Below, piece after piece: positions 35,224-43,314 of a stretch of DNA of 64,000 nt. The stretch comes from Paraburkholderia rhizosphaerae (GTDB lineage Bacteria > Pseudomonadota > Gammaproteobacteria > Burkholderiales > Burkholderiaceae), in NCBI RefSeq assembly GCF_004366595.1, contig NZ_SORE01000006.1, forward strand, positions 248,001-312,000. Reading direction: 5' to 3'. A model generated the notes under the pieces. That model did no database searches and was not told the origin of the DNA. It was given only the letters and a program-made list of their open reading frames with translations. How positions within the stretch are numbered: the first letter of the stretch is position 1; every line of letters starts with the position of its first letter. The position numbers and the translations under genes are program-made.

Positions 35224-35381
35224 CGCGGCAACGGTGAGCCGCATCGGCAACGGCCACCGATGACCGCGATGACCTGCGGCCGGCTGAAGCGCATGGCGGC
35301 GGCATAGTCGCCACCGCCACGCACAGCACGCGTTTCAGTTACTGCACGCAACAGCGCCGCGCAACAGCGCCGCGCGCCTGA

Positions 35382-36917
35382 TCACATCTGCGCGCCGATC
35401 ATCCAGGGCACGAACTCTTCGTTACCGATCCCGAGCGCTTCGCTCTTCGACTGTTCGCCTGAAGCAATCCGCACGATCGCGCGGAAGATTTCCTCGCCTT
35501 TCTGCTCGACGGTCGCGGTGCCATCCATGATTTCGCCGCAGTTGATATCCATGTCGTCGCGCATCCGGCCATACATCTTCGAGTTGGTCGCCACCTTGAT
35601 CGACGGTGCGGGCTTCGCGCCGAAGCACGAGCCGCGGCCTGTGGTGAACACGACGAGGTTCGCGCCGCTCGCGATCTGCCCGGTCGCACCCATCGGGTCA
35701 TAACCTGGCGCATCCATGAACACGAGGCCGTGCTTGTCGATCGGCTCCGCGTACTTATAGACGTCGACCAGCGGTGTCGAGCCGCTCTTCGCGACCGCGC
35801 CCAGCGACTTCTCGAGAATCGTCGTCAGGCCGCCGGCCTTGTTGCCGGGCGTCGGATTGTTGTCGATGCTGCCCTTTTCGCGTTCCGCGTAGCCTTCCCA
35901 CCAGCGAATCCGTTCGACCACCTTTTCGCCGACTTCACGCGATACCGCACGGCGCGTCAGCAGGTGCTCGGCGCCATAGATTTCCGGCGTTTCGGTCAGG
36001 ATCGCGGTGCCGCCGTGCTTGACCAGCTGATCGACAGCCGCGCCGAGCGCCGGGTTTGCGGTAATGCCGGAGTGTCCGTCCGAGCCGCCGCATTGCAGTG
36101 CGACGCACAGGTGCGAGACCGGCAGCGGCTCGCGCTTCACCTGGTTCGCGACCGGCAGCATCTTCTCGACCGCTTCGATTACTGCGTCGACGGTCTTCTG
36201 CGTGCCGCCGAGTTCCTGCATCACCAGCGGCACGATCATCGGCCCCGGCGCGACGCCTTCGGCGACGAACAGTGCGCCCATCTGATTCGCCTCGCAGCCG
36301 AGGCCGACCACGACGATGCCGGCGAAATTCGCGTGGCGCACAAAGCCGCCGATCGTGCGGCGCAATTGCTGGATGCCTTCGCCGTTGTGATCGATACAGC
36401 AGCCGAAGCTATGCGACAGCGGCACGATGCCGTCGACGTTCGGATAGGCGTCGAGCGTGCCGGACCGCTCGAAATGCTGCGCGGCCATTTTCGTCACGCT
36501 CGCCGAACAGTTCACCGTGCTGATGATGCCGATATAGTTGCGGGTCGCGACGCGGCCGTCGGCGCGCTTGATGCCCATGAACGTCAGCGGTTCGGCCGCG
36601 CTTTGCACCGGCTTCATATCGGCGCCGAACGCGTAGTCGCGCTCGAAATCGCCCATCGCGACGTTATGCACGTGCACATGCTCGCCCGGCTCGATCGCCT
36701 GCGTCGCGAAACCGATGATCTGGCCATAGCGGCGCACCGCGCTGCCCGATGCGACGGAACGCACGGCCACCTTGTGCGCTTCCGGAATATCGGCCAGCAC
36801 GGTTAGCCCGCCCAGCTCATCGAGTGTCGTGCCGCGCGCGATCGGTTGCCGCGCGATGGCGACGTCGTCGTCCGGATGCAGTTTGATGACCGCCGAAGCG
36901 GCCGTGACATCAGCCAT
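35382..36917 (-). CDS. UxaA/GarD family sugar-acid dehydratase
   Basis: The ATG at 36917 is 6 bp after GGAG (the ATG at 36923 abuts it) and gives 511 residues. An N-terminal SAF-like domain (about 10-100, 'HPDDDVAIARQPIARGTTL', 'GEHVHVHNVAM') is fused to the UxaA catalytic domain. That domain has 'NYIGIISTVNCSASV', 'LSHSFGCC', 'VVGLGCEANQ', 'LQCGGSDGHSGITANPALG' and 'TPGNKAGGLTTILEKSLG'. The family dehydrates altronate, galactarate or related aldonates/aldarates to 2-keto-3-deoxy acids with Fe2+. The sequence shares features of both altronate and galactarate dehydratases, so the substrate is undecided. A FadR-type regulator is divergent. Confidence 0.88.
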   Translation of the reverse strand: MADVTAASAVIKLHPDDDVAIARQPIARGTTLDELGGLTVLADIPEAHKVAVRSVASGSAVRRYGQIIGFATQAIEPGEHVHVHNVAMGDFERDYAFGADMKPVQSAAEPLTFMGIKRADGRVATRNYIGIISTVNCSASVTKMAAQHFERSGTLDAYPNVDGIVPLSHSFGCCIDHNGEGIQQLRRTIGGFVRHANFAGIVVVGLGCEANQMGALFVAEGVAPGPMIVPLVMQELGGTQKTVDAVIEAVEKMLPVANQVKREPLPVSHLCVALQCGGSDGHSGITANPALGAAVDQLVKHGGTAILTETPEIYGAEHLLTRRAVSREVGEKVVERIRWWEGYAEREKGSIDNNPTPGNKAGGLTTILEKSLGAVAKSGSTPLVDVYKYAEPIDKHGLVFMDAPGYDPMGATGQIASGANLVVFTTGRGSCFGAKPAPSIKVATNSKMYGRMRDDMDINCGEIMDGTATVEQKGEEIFRAIVRIASGEQSKSEALGIGNEEFVPWMIGAQM

Positions 36918-37023
36918 GTTCATCTCCAGTGTTTTGTCGATGCATGCGTTGTGCAGGTGTGCGTGACGTCGTGCATCATGTGGGGTGGTTCGAGTATGCG
37001 AAGCGGCGTCGATGGCCGCAAAT

Positions 37024-37034
37024 TGGTCGGACCA
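37024..37034. promoter_or_regulatory. FadR-subfamily operator-like palindrome TGGTCGGACCA
   Basis: The site matches the FadR/GntR-subfamily consensus TNGTNNNACNA at every fixed base and is also a perfect palindrome (TGGTC-G-GACCA). It lies 22 bp upstream of the FadR-type gene and 107 bp upstream of the divergent dehydratase. This fits autoregulation plus control of the dehydratase. Confidence 0.6.
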
Positions 37035-37055
37035 CATCGAAACAGGAGACACCCG

Positions 37056-37769
37056 ATGGGACAGCGGGGCGCGCCGGACAGCGCGCTGAATCATGTGATC
37101 AAGCAGATTGAAAGCCAGCTGCTCGACCCGGCATTGCGGCCGGGCGCGCGCTTGCCGTCCGAGCGCGCGATGGCGGAAGCGTTCAGCGCCTCGCGCTCGA
37201 CAGTCAGGGAAGCGGTGGCGCGGCTCGTCGCGCGCGGCACGCTCGAGACGCGGCGTGGCGCCGGTGTGTTCGTCAGCGCCGCGCCGCAGATGATGCACGA
37301 TTCGCTATGGCTGCAGCGCGGCGCCGAGGGCGCTCCGCAGCGCAAGGAAACGCTTGAGTTTCGCGAGATCTTCGAATGCTGCGTCGCGCGCTTCGCCGCG
37401 GAACGCGCGAGCGCGGACGAACACGAACGGCTGGGTGCCGTGCTGCGCGATATGAACCGCGCGGTGTCAACCGGTGACGTCGAGGCCGAAGCGCGCAGCG
37501 ATGCGAACTTTCATTTGACGCTGGCCGCGATGGCGCACAACTTCATGCTGACGCGTTTTTACACGACGGTGATCGATCAGTTGCGCGACCACATCACGCG
37601 CAATACGTACGCGGCGATGCTCGATTTGCCGCATGCGAAAGAGCGCTCGATCGCGCGGCTTGCGCAGCACGAAAGCATCTATCGCGCGATTTGCGAACGC
37701 GCGCCGGATGGCGCCGCGCACGCGATGGCGCAGCATCTGTCGTTTGTCGGTGAGCAGTTCAGCGCCTGA
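37056..37769 (+). CDS. GntR/FadR-subfamily transcriptional regulator
   Basis: The ATG at 37056 follows CAGGAG and gives 237 residues. The N-terminal winged helix-turn-helix (about 8-75: 'PGARLPSERAMAEAFSASRSTVREAVARLVARGTLETRRGAGVFV') is joined to an all-helical FCD ligand domain. The metal-binding pattern of that domain is visible as 'DANFHLTLA' and 'HESIYRAI' (about 150-220). Divergence from the dehydratase gene points to control of sugar-acid catabolism, with the substrate or a metabolite as inducer. It converges with the UTRA regulator 58 bp downstream. Confidence 0.92.
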   Translation: MGQRGAPDSALNHVIKQIESQLLDPALRPGARLPSERAMAEAFSASRSTVREAVARLVARGTLETRRGAGVFVSAAPQMMHDSLWLQRGAEGAPQRKETLEFREIFECCVARFAAERASADEHERLGAVLRDMNRAVSTGDVEAEARSDANFHLTLAAMAHNFMLTRFYTTVIDQLRDHITRNTYAAMLDLPHAKERSIARLAQHESIYRAICERAPDGAAHAMAQHLSFVGEQFSA

Positions 37770-37827
37770 TTGCAGGCCAGCTTGCGGTTGGCTACGGGGT
37801 TGTTCAACGGGGCGTTCAACGGGTTGT

Positions 37828-38556
37828 TCACCGTTGCCGACGCAATTGCAGTGCGTACGTGAAGCGATCCGCCGGAAACACACTGACGGTGACCTCGAAC
37901 ACGACGCCGTGCTGATCGACGTAATGGCGCGTGATTTCCAGCGCATGTCCGTCTGCTTCTACCGCGAGCGGCGCCGCGATTCGCGCGGGCACGCCGGTCG
38001 CGCGAATTTCCTGGCGCACTTCGCGCACCGAGCGCCCGAAGCGCTCTTCGACCATCTCGCAGATCAACCCTGAGCTCTTGCGCAATTCACGCCGGATGCC
38101 GGCGCCAACCGACGCTTCCAGATACACATCGGTCCAGCAGATCGGCTGATCGGGCTTCGCCGGATCGACGCGCAGCAGTTCGACGCGCAGCCAGCGCGAT
38201 CCGGTCTCGACACCCAGCCGCTCGGCAAGCGCGGGACTTGCCGACACTTCGCTGATCGCCTGCACGTGTCGCTCGGTCACGGCCGCAAACTGGATCAGGT
38301 CTTCGACATTCGACATCGACTGCTCGAACGCGACGCGCGGCTTGCTCGCTTCGACGCGGATGCCCGCGCGCTTGCGCCGCGAGATCAGCCCGAGTTCCTG
38401 CACCCGTTCGAGCGCCGAGCGCACCGTTGCGCGGCTTACGCCGTATTGAGCGGAAAGATCGAGTTCGCTTGGCAGTGCCGCGCCGACCTCGAAGGTCCCA
38501 TTGCCGATCGCCTCGATCAGGTGTTCTGCCAGTTCGGCGTATCGGGGTTTGATCAC
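37828..38556 (-). CDS. GntR/HutC-subfamily regulator with UTRA domain
   Basis: The GTG at 38556 is 5 bp after AAAGGA and gives 242 residues; the frame is open further upstream without a better start. The N-terminal helix-turn-helix (about 8-72: 'YAELAEHLIEAIGNGTFEVGAALPSELDLSAQYGVSRATVRSALERVQELGLI') is followed by a UTRA ligand domain ending 'GHALEITRHYVDQHGVVFEVTVSVFPADRFTY'. It is divergent from dctA-tarD-lyase and is the obvious candidate to bind the large palindrome at 38801. Confidence 0.9.
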   Translation of the reverse strand: MIKPRYAELAEHLIEAIGNGTFEVGAALPSELDLSAQYGVSRATVRSALERVQELGLISRRKRAGIRVEASKPRVAFEQSMSNVEDLIQFAAVTERHVQAISEVSASPALAERLGVETGSRWLRVELLRVDPAKPDQPICWTDVYLEASVGAGIRRELRKSSGLICEMVEERFGRSVREVRQEIRATGVPARIAAPLAVEADGHALEITRHYVDQHGVVFEVTVSVFPADRFTYALQLRRQR

Positions 38557-38773
38557 GACAGTCCTTTCGCGGAATGAGGCAGGTTGAAAAGCGGGTTTCA
38601 AAAGCGCGGTTCGGGGCAAATGGTGTTCAAAACGGGGCAAAGCCTGGCGTGTATTCCCGCTGCATTGTCCGGCAGCGCCGCGGGCCGCTAATGCTAGCCC
38701 GCGCGTCGCGCCTTGCCAAGCCAGACGGGGGCGGCCGCGCATCCGCTGCGATGCGTTACAGGTAAACCCGAGG

Positions 38774-38803
38774 TTGACCCGTCTCATATACTGCAAATAT
38801 AGT
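38774..38803 (+). promoter_or_regulatory. Sigma-70-like promoter for dctA operon
   Basis: TTGACC (38774-38779) and TATAGT (38798-38803) are separated by 18 bp, a good match to -35/-10 elements. The -10 overlaps the left arm of the palindrome at 38801, so a bound repressor would block RNA polymerase. The promoter lies in the 330-bp gap (38557-38886) between the UTRA regulator and dctA. The regulator-proximal half of that gap shows nothing else clear. Confidence 0.6.
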
Positions 38804-38829
38804 CCGTACATATTTTAAATGTACGGACT
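38801..38829. promoter_or_regulatory. 29-bp palindromic operator upstream of dctA
   Basis: The arms AGTCCGTACAT (38801-38811) and ATGTACGGACT (38819-38829) are perfect reverse complements around a 7-bp AT spacer. A third half-site AGTCCG follows at 38842-38847, and the surrounding DNA is AT-rich. Its place over the promoter -10 and start region, 57 bp before dctA, and the GT...AC symmetry suit a HutC-type GntR repressor. Read as RNA it would also form a stem, but the position argues for a DNA operator. Confidence 0.7.
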
Positions 38830-38886
38830 TATTTTAACGATAGTCCGCACCTGTGAGCGACCTGAGCGCCGCAAACGGAGACGAGC

Positions 38887-40233
38887 ATGGCTTTCCATAC
38901 CGACACCGCCAACCACAGCAGTCCGCACGCGCCATCTGCGGCCGCGCGCAAAAGGCCGCCGCTGTACGCGCGCCTGGGCGTGCAGATCGTCGTCGGGATC
39001 GTGGCCGGCATTGCGCTCGGCTTTATCGCGCCGAAGCTGGCCGTCGATATGAAGATCCTCGGCGATATCTTCTTGCGCCTGATCAAGATGATCGTCGCGC
39101 CGCTGGTGTTCCTGAACGTCGTGCTCGGCATCGCGGCGGCCGGCGACCTGAAGAATGTCGGGCGCATCGGACTGCGCGCGCTGATCTACTTCGAGATCGT
39201 GTCGACCATCGCGCTCGCGTTCAGCATGGTGATCGCGAATCTGTCGAACGTCGGTGTCGGCATGCATCTGACGCAGAACGCCGCCGATGCCGCGGCCGCT
39301 CATGCGCAGTACGGCAAGGCGGCGCCGGTGTCGCTCGAACACTTCATGCTCACGCTGTTTCCTGACAACTTTGTCGGCGCGTTCGCGAACGGCTCGCTGC
39401 TTCAGGTGTTGGTCATTTCAATCGGCTTCGGCGCCGCGGTGCTGATGCTCACGCGCGAGCAGCGCAGCAGCGTCGAGCACGCGTTGACGCGCATGTCCGA
39501 AGTGTTTTTCAAGTTTGTCGACGTGATCATGAAGTTCGCGCCGCTCGGCGCGTTCGGCTCGATCGCGTTCGCGATCGGCAGCAGCGGCATGAGCGCGGTG
39601 ATTGCGCTCGGCTACCTGCTGATCGTGATGTATCTGACGCTCGCGTTCTTCGTCGTGGTGGTGCTCGGCATCGTGTTGCGGCTGTACGGCTTCAACGTGT
39701 TCCGCTTCTTGCGCTACTTCAAGGACGAAATTTTCCTGCTGTTCGCGACTGCATCGTCGGAAAGCGCGTTGCCGCGTCTGTTCGAGAAGCTCGAACGGCT
39801 CGGTTGCTCGCGACAGTCGACCGGTCTCGTGCTGCCGACCGGCTATGCATTCAACCTCGATGGCACCGCGGTCTATATGTCGCTGTGCGTGATGTTCGTC
39901 GCGAACGCGTACGGTGTGCCGCTCAGTCTGCATCAGCAACTCGGGTTGCTGGTGCTGATGCTGGTCACGTCGAAGGGGGCGGCGACCGTGTCGGGCGGCA
40001 CGTTCATCGTGTTCGCGGCGACCGTCACCGCATCCGGCATGTTGCCGATCGAAGGGCTGCCGATCCTGTTCGGCATCAACCGCTTCACGTCGCAAGCGGT
40101 CGCGATCTGCAACTCGATCGGCAATAGCGTCGCGACGCTGGTAATCGCGAAGTCGTCCGGCGAGTTCGATGAGCACGCGGCGCGCGATGAATATCAGCGC
40201 GTATTCGGCGCGCGGCCCGGCAAGGTCATCTGA
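38887..40233 (+). CDS. dctA: Dicarboxylate:cation symporter (DctA family, DAACS)
   Basis: The ATG at 38887 follows GGAG and gives 448 residues. About eight helices and two re-entrant loops are expected. Motifs are 'LIKMIVAPLVFLNVVLGIA' (about 58-76), the serine-rich 'FATASSESALPRL' (about 286-298), 'PTGYAFNLDGTAVYMSL' and 'SKGAATVSGGTFIV'. It imports C4-dicarboxylates with protons or sodium. As first gene of an operon with a tartrate-dehydratase-like enzyme, tartrate is a plausible substrate. This is likely a specialised paralogue rather than the housekeeping succinate carrier. Confidence 0.9.
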   Translation: MAFHTDTANHSSPHAPSAAARKRPPLYARLGVQIVVGIVAGIALGFIAPKLAVDMKILGDIFLRLIKMIVAPLVFLNVVLGIAAAGDLKNVGRIGLRALIYFEIVSTIALAFSMVIANLSNVGVGMHLTQNAADAAAAHAQYGKAAPVSLEHFMLTLFPDNFVGAFANGSLLQVLVISIGFGAAVLMLTREQRSSVEHALTRMSEVFFKFVDVIMKFAPLGAFGSIAFAIGSSGMSAVIALGYLLIVMYLTLAFFVVVVLGIVLRLYGFNVFRFLRYFKDEIFLLFATASSESALPRLFEKLERLGCSRQSTGLVLPTGYAFNLDGTAVYMSLCVMFVANAYGVPLSLHQQLGLLVLMLVTSKGAATVSGGTFIVFAATVTASGMLPIEGLPILFGINRFTSQAVAICNSIGNSVATLVIAKSSGEFDEHAARDEYQRVFGARPGKVI

Positions 40234-40263
40234 TTCACGATTCTGCTTCGTTCAAGGAAGGTT

Positions 40264-41430
40264 ATGCGTATCACGGCGGTCAGGGAGATATCGGTCCCGC
40301 TCGAAGGAAACGTGGCGAATGCGCTGGTGAGCTTTGCGGAGCACGACGTGTCGCTGGTCGCGCTGCACACCGACGTCGTGCGCGACGGTAAGCCGCTGAT
40401 CGGCTATGCGTTCGATTCGATCGGGCGCTTCGCGCAAGGCGGCATTCTGCGCGAGCGGATGATTCCGCGGCTCGTCGCCGCGACGCCCGACAGTCTGCTC
40501 GATGAGCGCGGCGAGCGCTTCGACCCGGAAAAGGTGCTGAAGACGGTGCTGCGCAATGAAAAACCGGGCGGCCATGGCGACCGCGCGGCGGCCGCCGGTG
40601 CGCTCGAACTGGCGGTATGGGACCTGAACGCGAAGCTGCTCGACGAACCGGCGCATGTGACGATCGCGCGCCACTACGGGCGGCGTGGCAAGACCGAAGG
40701 CGTCGACGTGTATGCCGCCGGTGGCTACTACTACCCGGATGAGAGCACACAGCGCCTCGCCGACGAGTTTGGACAATACCGCCAACTGGGATTTGACGCG
40801 TTCAAGATGAAGATCGGCGGCGCGAGCCTCGCGCAGGATCTCGCGCGTATCGACGCGGCGCTTTCCGTCGCGGGCTCGGGACAACGACTCGCCGTCGATG
40901 CGAACGGCCGCTTCGATCTGGACACCGCGCTGGCGTACGCGCGAGCGCTCGCGCCGTACGACTTGCGCTGGTACGAAGAGATCGGCGATCCGCTCGATTT
41001 CGACCTGAACCGGCAGATCGCCGAGGTCTACGCAGGCCGGATCGCGACCGGCGAAAACCTGTTTTCGCTGGCCGACGTGAAGAACCTGACGCTGTTCGGC
41101 GGCATGCGGCCCGGCAAGGACGTGTTCCAGATGGATGCCGGTCTCGCATACGGACTCACCGAGTACGCGCGAATGATCGAACTGATCGAAAGCCGCGGCT
41201 TCGATCGGGCACAGGCGTATCCGCACGGCGGCCATCTGATCAACCTGCATATCGCGGTCGGCCTCGAACTGGGCGGCTGCGAAGCTTACCCGGGCGTGTT
41301 CCAGCCGTTCGGCGGTTATCCCGCCGGCTGCGGGATCGGCGGCGGACTCGTGCGCCCGACCGACGCGGCCGGATTCGGACTCGAGCAAAAAGACGGGTTG
41401 CGCAGCTGGCTCGAACGCCTCGCAGCCTGA
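40264..41430 (+). CDS. tarD: D-tartrate dehydratase-like enolase-superfamily enzyme
   Basis: The 388-residue protein matches Bradyrhizobium D-tartrate dehydratase (389 residues) block by block as remembered: 'NEKPGGHGDR', 'VYAAGGYYYP', 'AVDANGRF', 'WYEEIGDPLD', 'ATGENLFS' and 'PHGGH'. Expected catalytic residues are present: KxK (K181, K183), metal ligands D212, E238/E239 and E264, and His321. The enzyme would dehydrate D-tartrate to oxaloacetate in the cytoplasm. The start follows AAGGAAGG, 30 bp after dctA. Mandelate-racemase-family substrate calls are risky, but the motif agreement is unusually full. Confidence 0.85.
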   Translation: MRITAVREISVPLEGNVANALVSFAEHDVSLVALHTDVVRDGKPLIGYAFDSIGRFAQGGILRERMIPRLVAATPDSLLDERGERFDPEKVLKTVLRNEKPGGHGDRAAAAGALELAVWDLNAKLLDEPAHVTIARHYGRRGKTEGVDVYAAGGYYYPDESTQRLADEFGQYRQLGFDAFKMKIGGASLAQDLARIDAALSVAGSGQRLAVDANGRFDLDTALAYARALAPYDLRWYEEIGDPLDFDLNRQIAEVYAGRIATGENLFSLADVKNLTLFGGMRPGKDVFQMDAGLAYGLTEYARMIELIESRGFDRAQAYPHGGHLINLHIAVGLELGGCEAYPGVFQPFGGYPAGCGIGGGLVRPTDAAGFGLEQKDGLRSWLERLAA

Positions 41431-41468
41431 TTGACGAATGGAATGGAAGGATTGAGGAACTGACGACG

Positions 41469-42827
41469 ATGGCCACCACTGTTTTCGACTCCGCGCTGTT
41501 TCGCGACATGTTCGGCACGCCCGAGATGCGCGACGTGTTTTCCGACACCGCGTATCTCGCTCGCTGCATCGACGCGGAAACCGCGCTTGCGCGGGCGCAG
41601 GCGCAGGTCGGTCTGATTCCCGAACAGGCGGCGCGCGACATCACCGGGCGCGCGGATTTCGCGAAGCTCGATCTCGGGCAACTGCGTCACGAAACGGAGA
41701 TTGTCGGTTATCCGATCCTGCCGCTCGTCAAGCAGTTGAGCGAGATGTGCGGCGAAGCAGGCCGCTATGTGCATTGGGGCGCGACGACGCAGGACATCAT
41801 GGATACCGCGACGATGCTGCAATGTCAGCGCGGCGTCGCGATCATCTCGCGGCAACTCGACGAAGTGCGCGACGCGCTGCGCCAGCTTGCCGACCGTTAC
41901 GCGGATACGGTGACCGCGGGCCGCACGCATTTGCAGCATGCGTTGCCGGTCACGTTCGGGTTTCGCGCGGCGGTGTGGCTGTCCGCGCTGCATCGGCATG
42001 CGGAGCGTTTGCAACAGGCGAGCGCGCGCGTGTTGATGGCGCAGTTCGGCGGCGCGGCCGGCACGCTTGCGTCGCTCGGCGATCCGGCGCGCGCGCTCGA
42101 GACGCGCCGGCTGTTCGCGCAGCAACTCGGGCTGCGCAACCCTGAGATTACGTGGCATGTCGCGCGCGACGGGCTATGTGAACTGGTGTCGCTGCTCGCG
42201 AACATCGGCGGTTCGCTTGGCAAGATCAGCGTCGATGTGATGGTGATGGCCGCGTCCGAATTCGGTGAAGTCGCGGAGCCGTTCGTGCCGGGTCGCGGTG
42301 CGAGTTCGACGATGCCGCAAAAGCGTAATCCGATTTCGAGCGAACTGATGTTCGCCGCCGCGAAGATGCTGCGCGAGCGCGCCGCGCTGATGTTCGACAG
42401 CATGATGCACGACTTCGAGCGCGCGACCGGCCCGTGGCATCTCGAATGGAGCGCGGTGCCGGAAAGCTTCCTGCTCGCGTCGAGCGCGCTGCACCAGGCA
42501 AACTTCATGCTGCGCGGACTGCACGTGGACGAAGCGCGGATGCGCAAGAATCTTGACCTGACCGGCGGGCTGATTGTCGCGGAAGCGGTGATGATGGGGC
42601 TCGCGCCGGCGCTGGGACGCCAGCACGCGCACGACGTGGTGTATGACGCGTGCCGTGTCGCGATCGAGGAAGGGCGCACGCTGTATGACGTGCTGTCGGC
42701 GAACGCAGCAATTGGCGAGCGCTTCGACGACGCGCAATTGCGCGCCTTGACCGACCCGGCGCAGTACCTCGGCGCGGCCGCGCTGATGGCGCGTCACGTC
42801 GCGCAGGCTTCGGCGCATAGCCGCTAA
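41469..42827 (+). CDS. Fumarase/aspartase-superfamily lyase (PcaB/PurB-like), substrate unknown
   Basis: The 452-residue protein has the three conserved superfamily blocks: 'HWGATTQD' (102-109), 'TAGRTHLQHALP' (149-160) and 'GASSTMPQKRNP' (277-288, with the catalytic Ser loop). It most resembles 3-carboxy-cis,cis-muconate cycloisomerase and adenylosuccinate lyase. No protocatechuate or purine genes are nearby, and it is the third gene of a dctA-tarD operon. It may therefore act on a fumarate-releasing or tartrate-derived adduct. It starts 38 bp after tarD. Confidence 0.85.
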   Translation: MATTVFDSALFRDMFGTPEMRDVFSDTAYLARCIDAETALARAQAQVGLIPEQAARDITGRADFAKLDLGQLRHETEIVGYPILPLVKQLSEMCGEAGRYVHWGATTQDIMDTATMLQCQRGVAIISRQLDEVRDALRQLADRYADTVTAGRTHLQHALPVTFGFRAAVWLSALHRHAERLQQASARVLMAQFGGAAGTLASLGDPARALETRRLFAQQLGLRNPEITWHVARDGLCELVSLLANIGGSLGKISVDVMVMAASEFGEVAEPFVPGRGASSTMPQKRNPISSELMFAAAKMLRERAALMFDSMMHDFERATGPWHLEWSAVPESFLLASSALHQANFMLRGLHVDEARMRKNLDLTGGLIVAEAVMMGLAPALGRQHAHDVVYDACRVAIEEGRTLYDVLSANAAIGERFDDAQLRALTDPAQYLGAAALMARHVAQASAHSR

Positions 42828-42939
42828 TCGCTAACGTCCTGTTACGAATGTGTGATCAACGTAGCACCTGTGTCAAACATCGGCTCATAAACTGCAAGCC
42901 AGTTTCACCGTCACGCACTCTACGTGCAAGGAGTCGAAA

Positions 42940-43233
42940 ATGAACAAGAAGGTGCTCGGCGCGGTACTGGGTCTCGCAGTGTTGGGCGCGTCGACAGCGG
43001 CGTCGGCGCATGTGGATGTGGCTGTTGGACTGGGCGTTCCGTTGGCGGTGCCGGCGCCGGTCTATGTGGCGCCTCCGCCGCCACCGGTCGTGGTCGCGCA
43101 GGAGCCGGTCGCGGTGGGCTACGGATATGGCTATGGTCCGGACTGGCGTGAGCGCCGCGCATGGCGCGAACGCGAATGGCACCGCCGTGAATGGCGCGAG
43201 CATGAGTGGCGCGAACGTCACGGCTGGCATTGA
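42940..43233 (+). CDS. Small exported Pro-rich, Arg/Trp/Glu/His-rich protein
   Basis: The 97-residue protein starts after AAGGAG. A clear signal peptide ends at ASA (about residue 23). The mature part has a Val/Pro segment (PPPPPVVV, about 47-54), a YGYGYG motif and a C-terminal tail of WRER/EWHRREWREHEW units. The tail is strongly charged and histidine-rich, so it could bind metal or an anionic surface. Similar short exported proteins are common and uncharacterised in Burkholderia. It lies alone between the lyase and a convergent regulator. Confidence 0.8.
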   Translation: MNKKVLGAVLGLAVLGASTAASAHVDVAVGLGVPLAVPAPVYVAPPPPPVVVAQEPVAVGYGYGYGPDWRERRAWREREWHRREWREHEWRERHGWH

Positions 43234-43278
43234 TGCGGCCTTCGCAGGGTCGTATGCACGCTCGCTGAGGTAAAGACC

Positions 43279-43306
43279 GCAGGCCGCGCCGGCGTGCGCG
43301 GCCTGC
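43279..43306. terminator. Hairpin between convergent genes
   Basis: The arms GCAGGCCGCGC (43279-43289) and GCGCGGCCTGC (43296-43306) are perfect with a 6-nt loop. The site lies between the exported-protein stop (43233) and the convergent FadR-type stop (43315). The stem is strong but T-tracts are weak, so it may be a bidirectional terminator. Confidence 0.6.
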
Positions 43307-43314
43307 CCACTTCC

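Noticed and set aside
38801..38829. Intrinsic terminator read from the palindrome
   Set aside because: It lies between divergent genes, overlaps a promoter -10 and precedes dctA, so an operator fits better.
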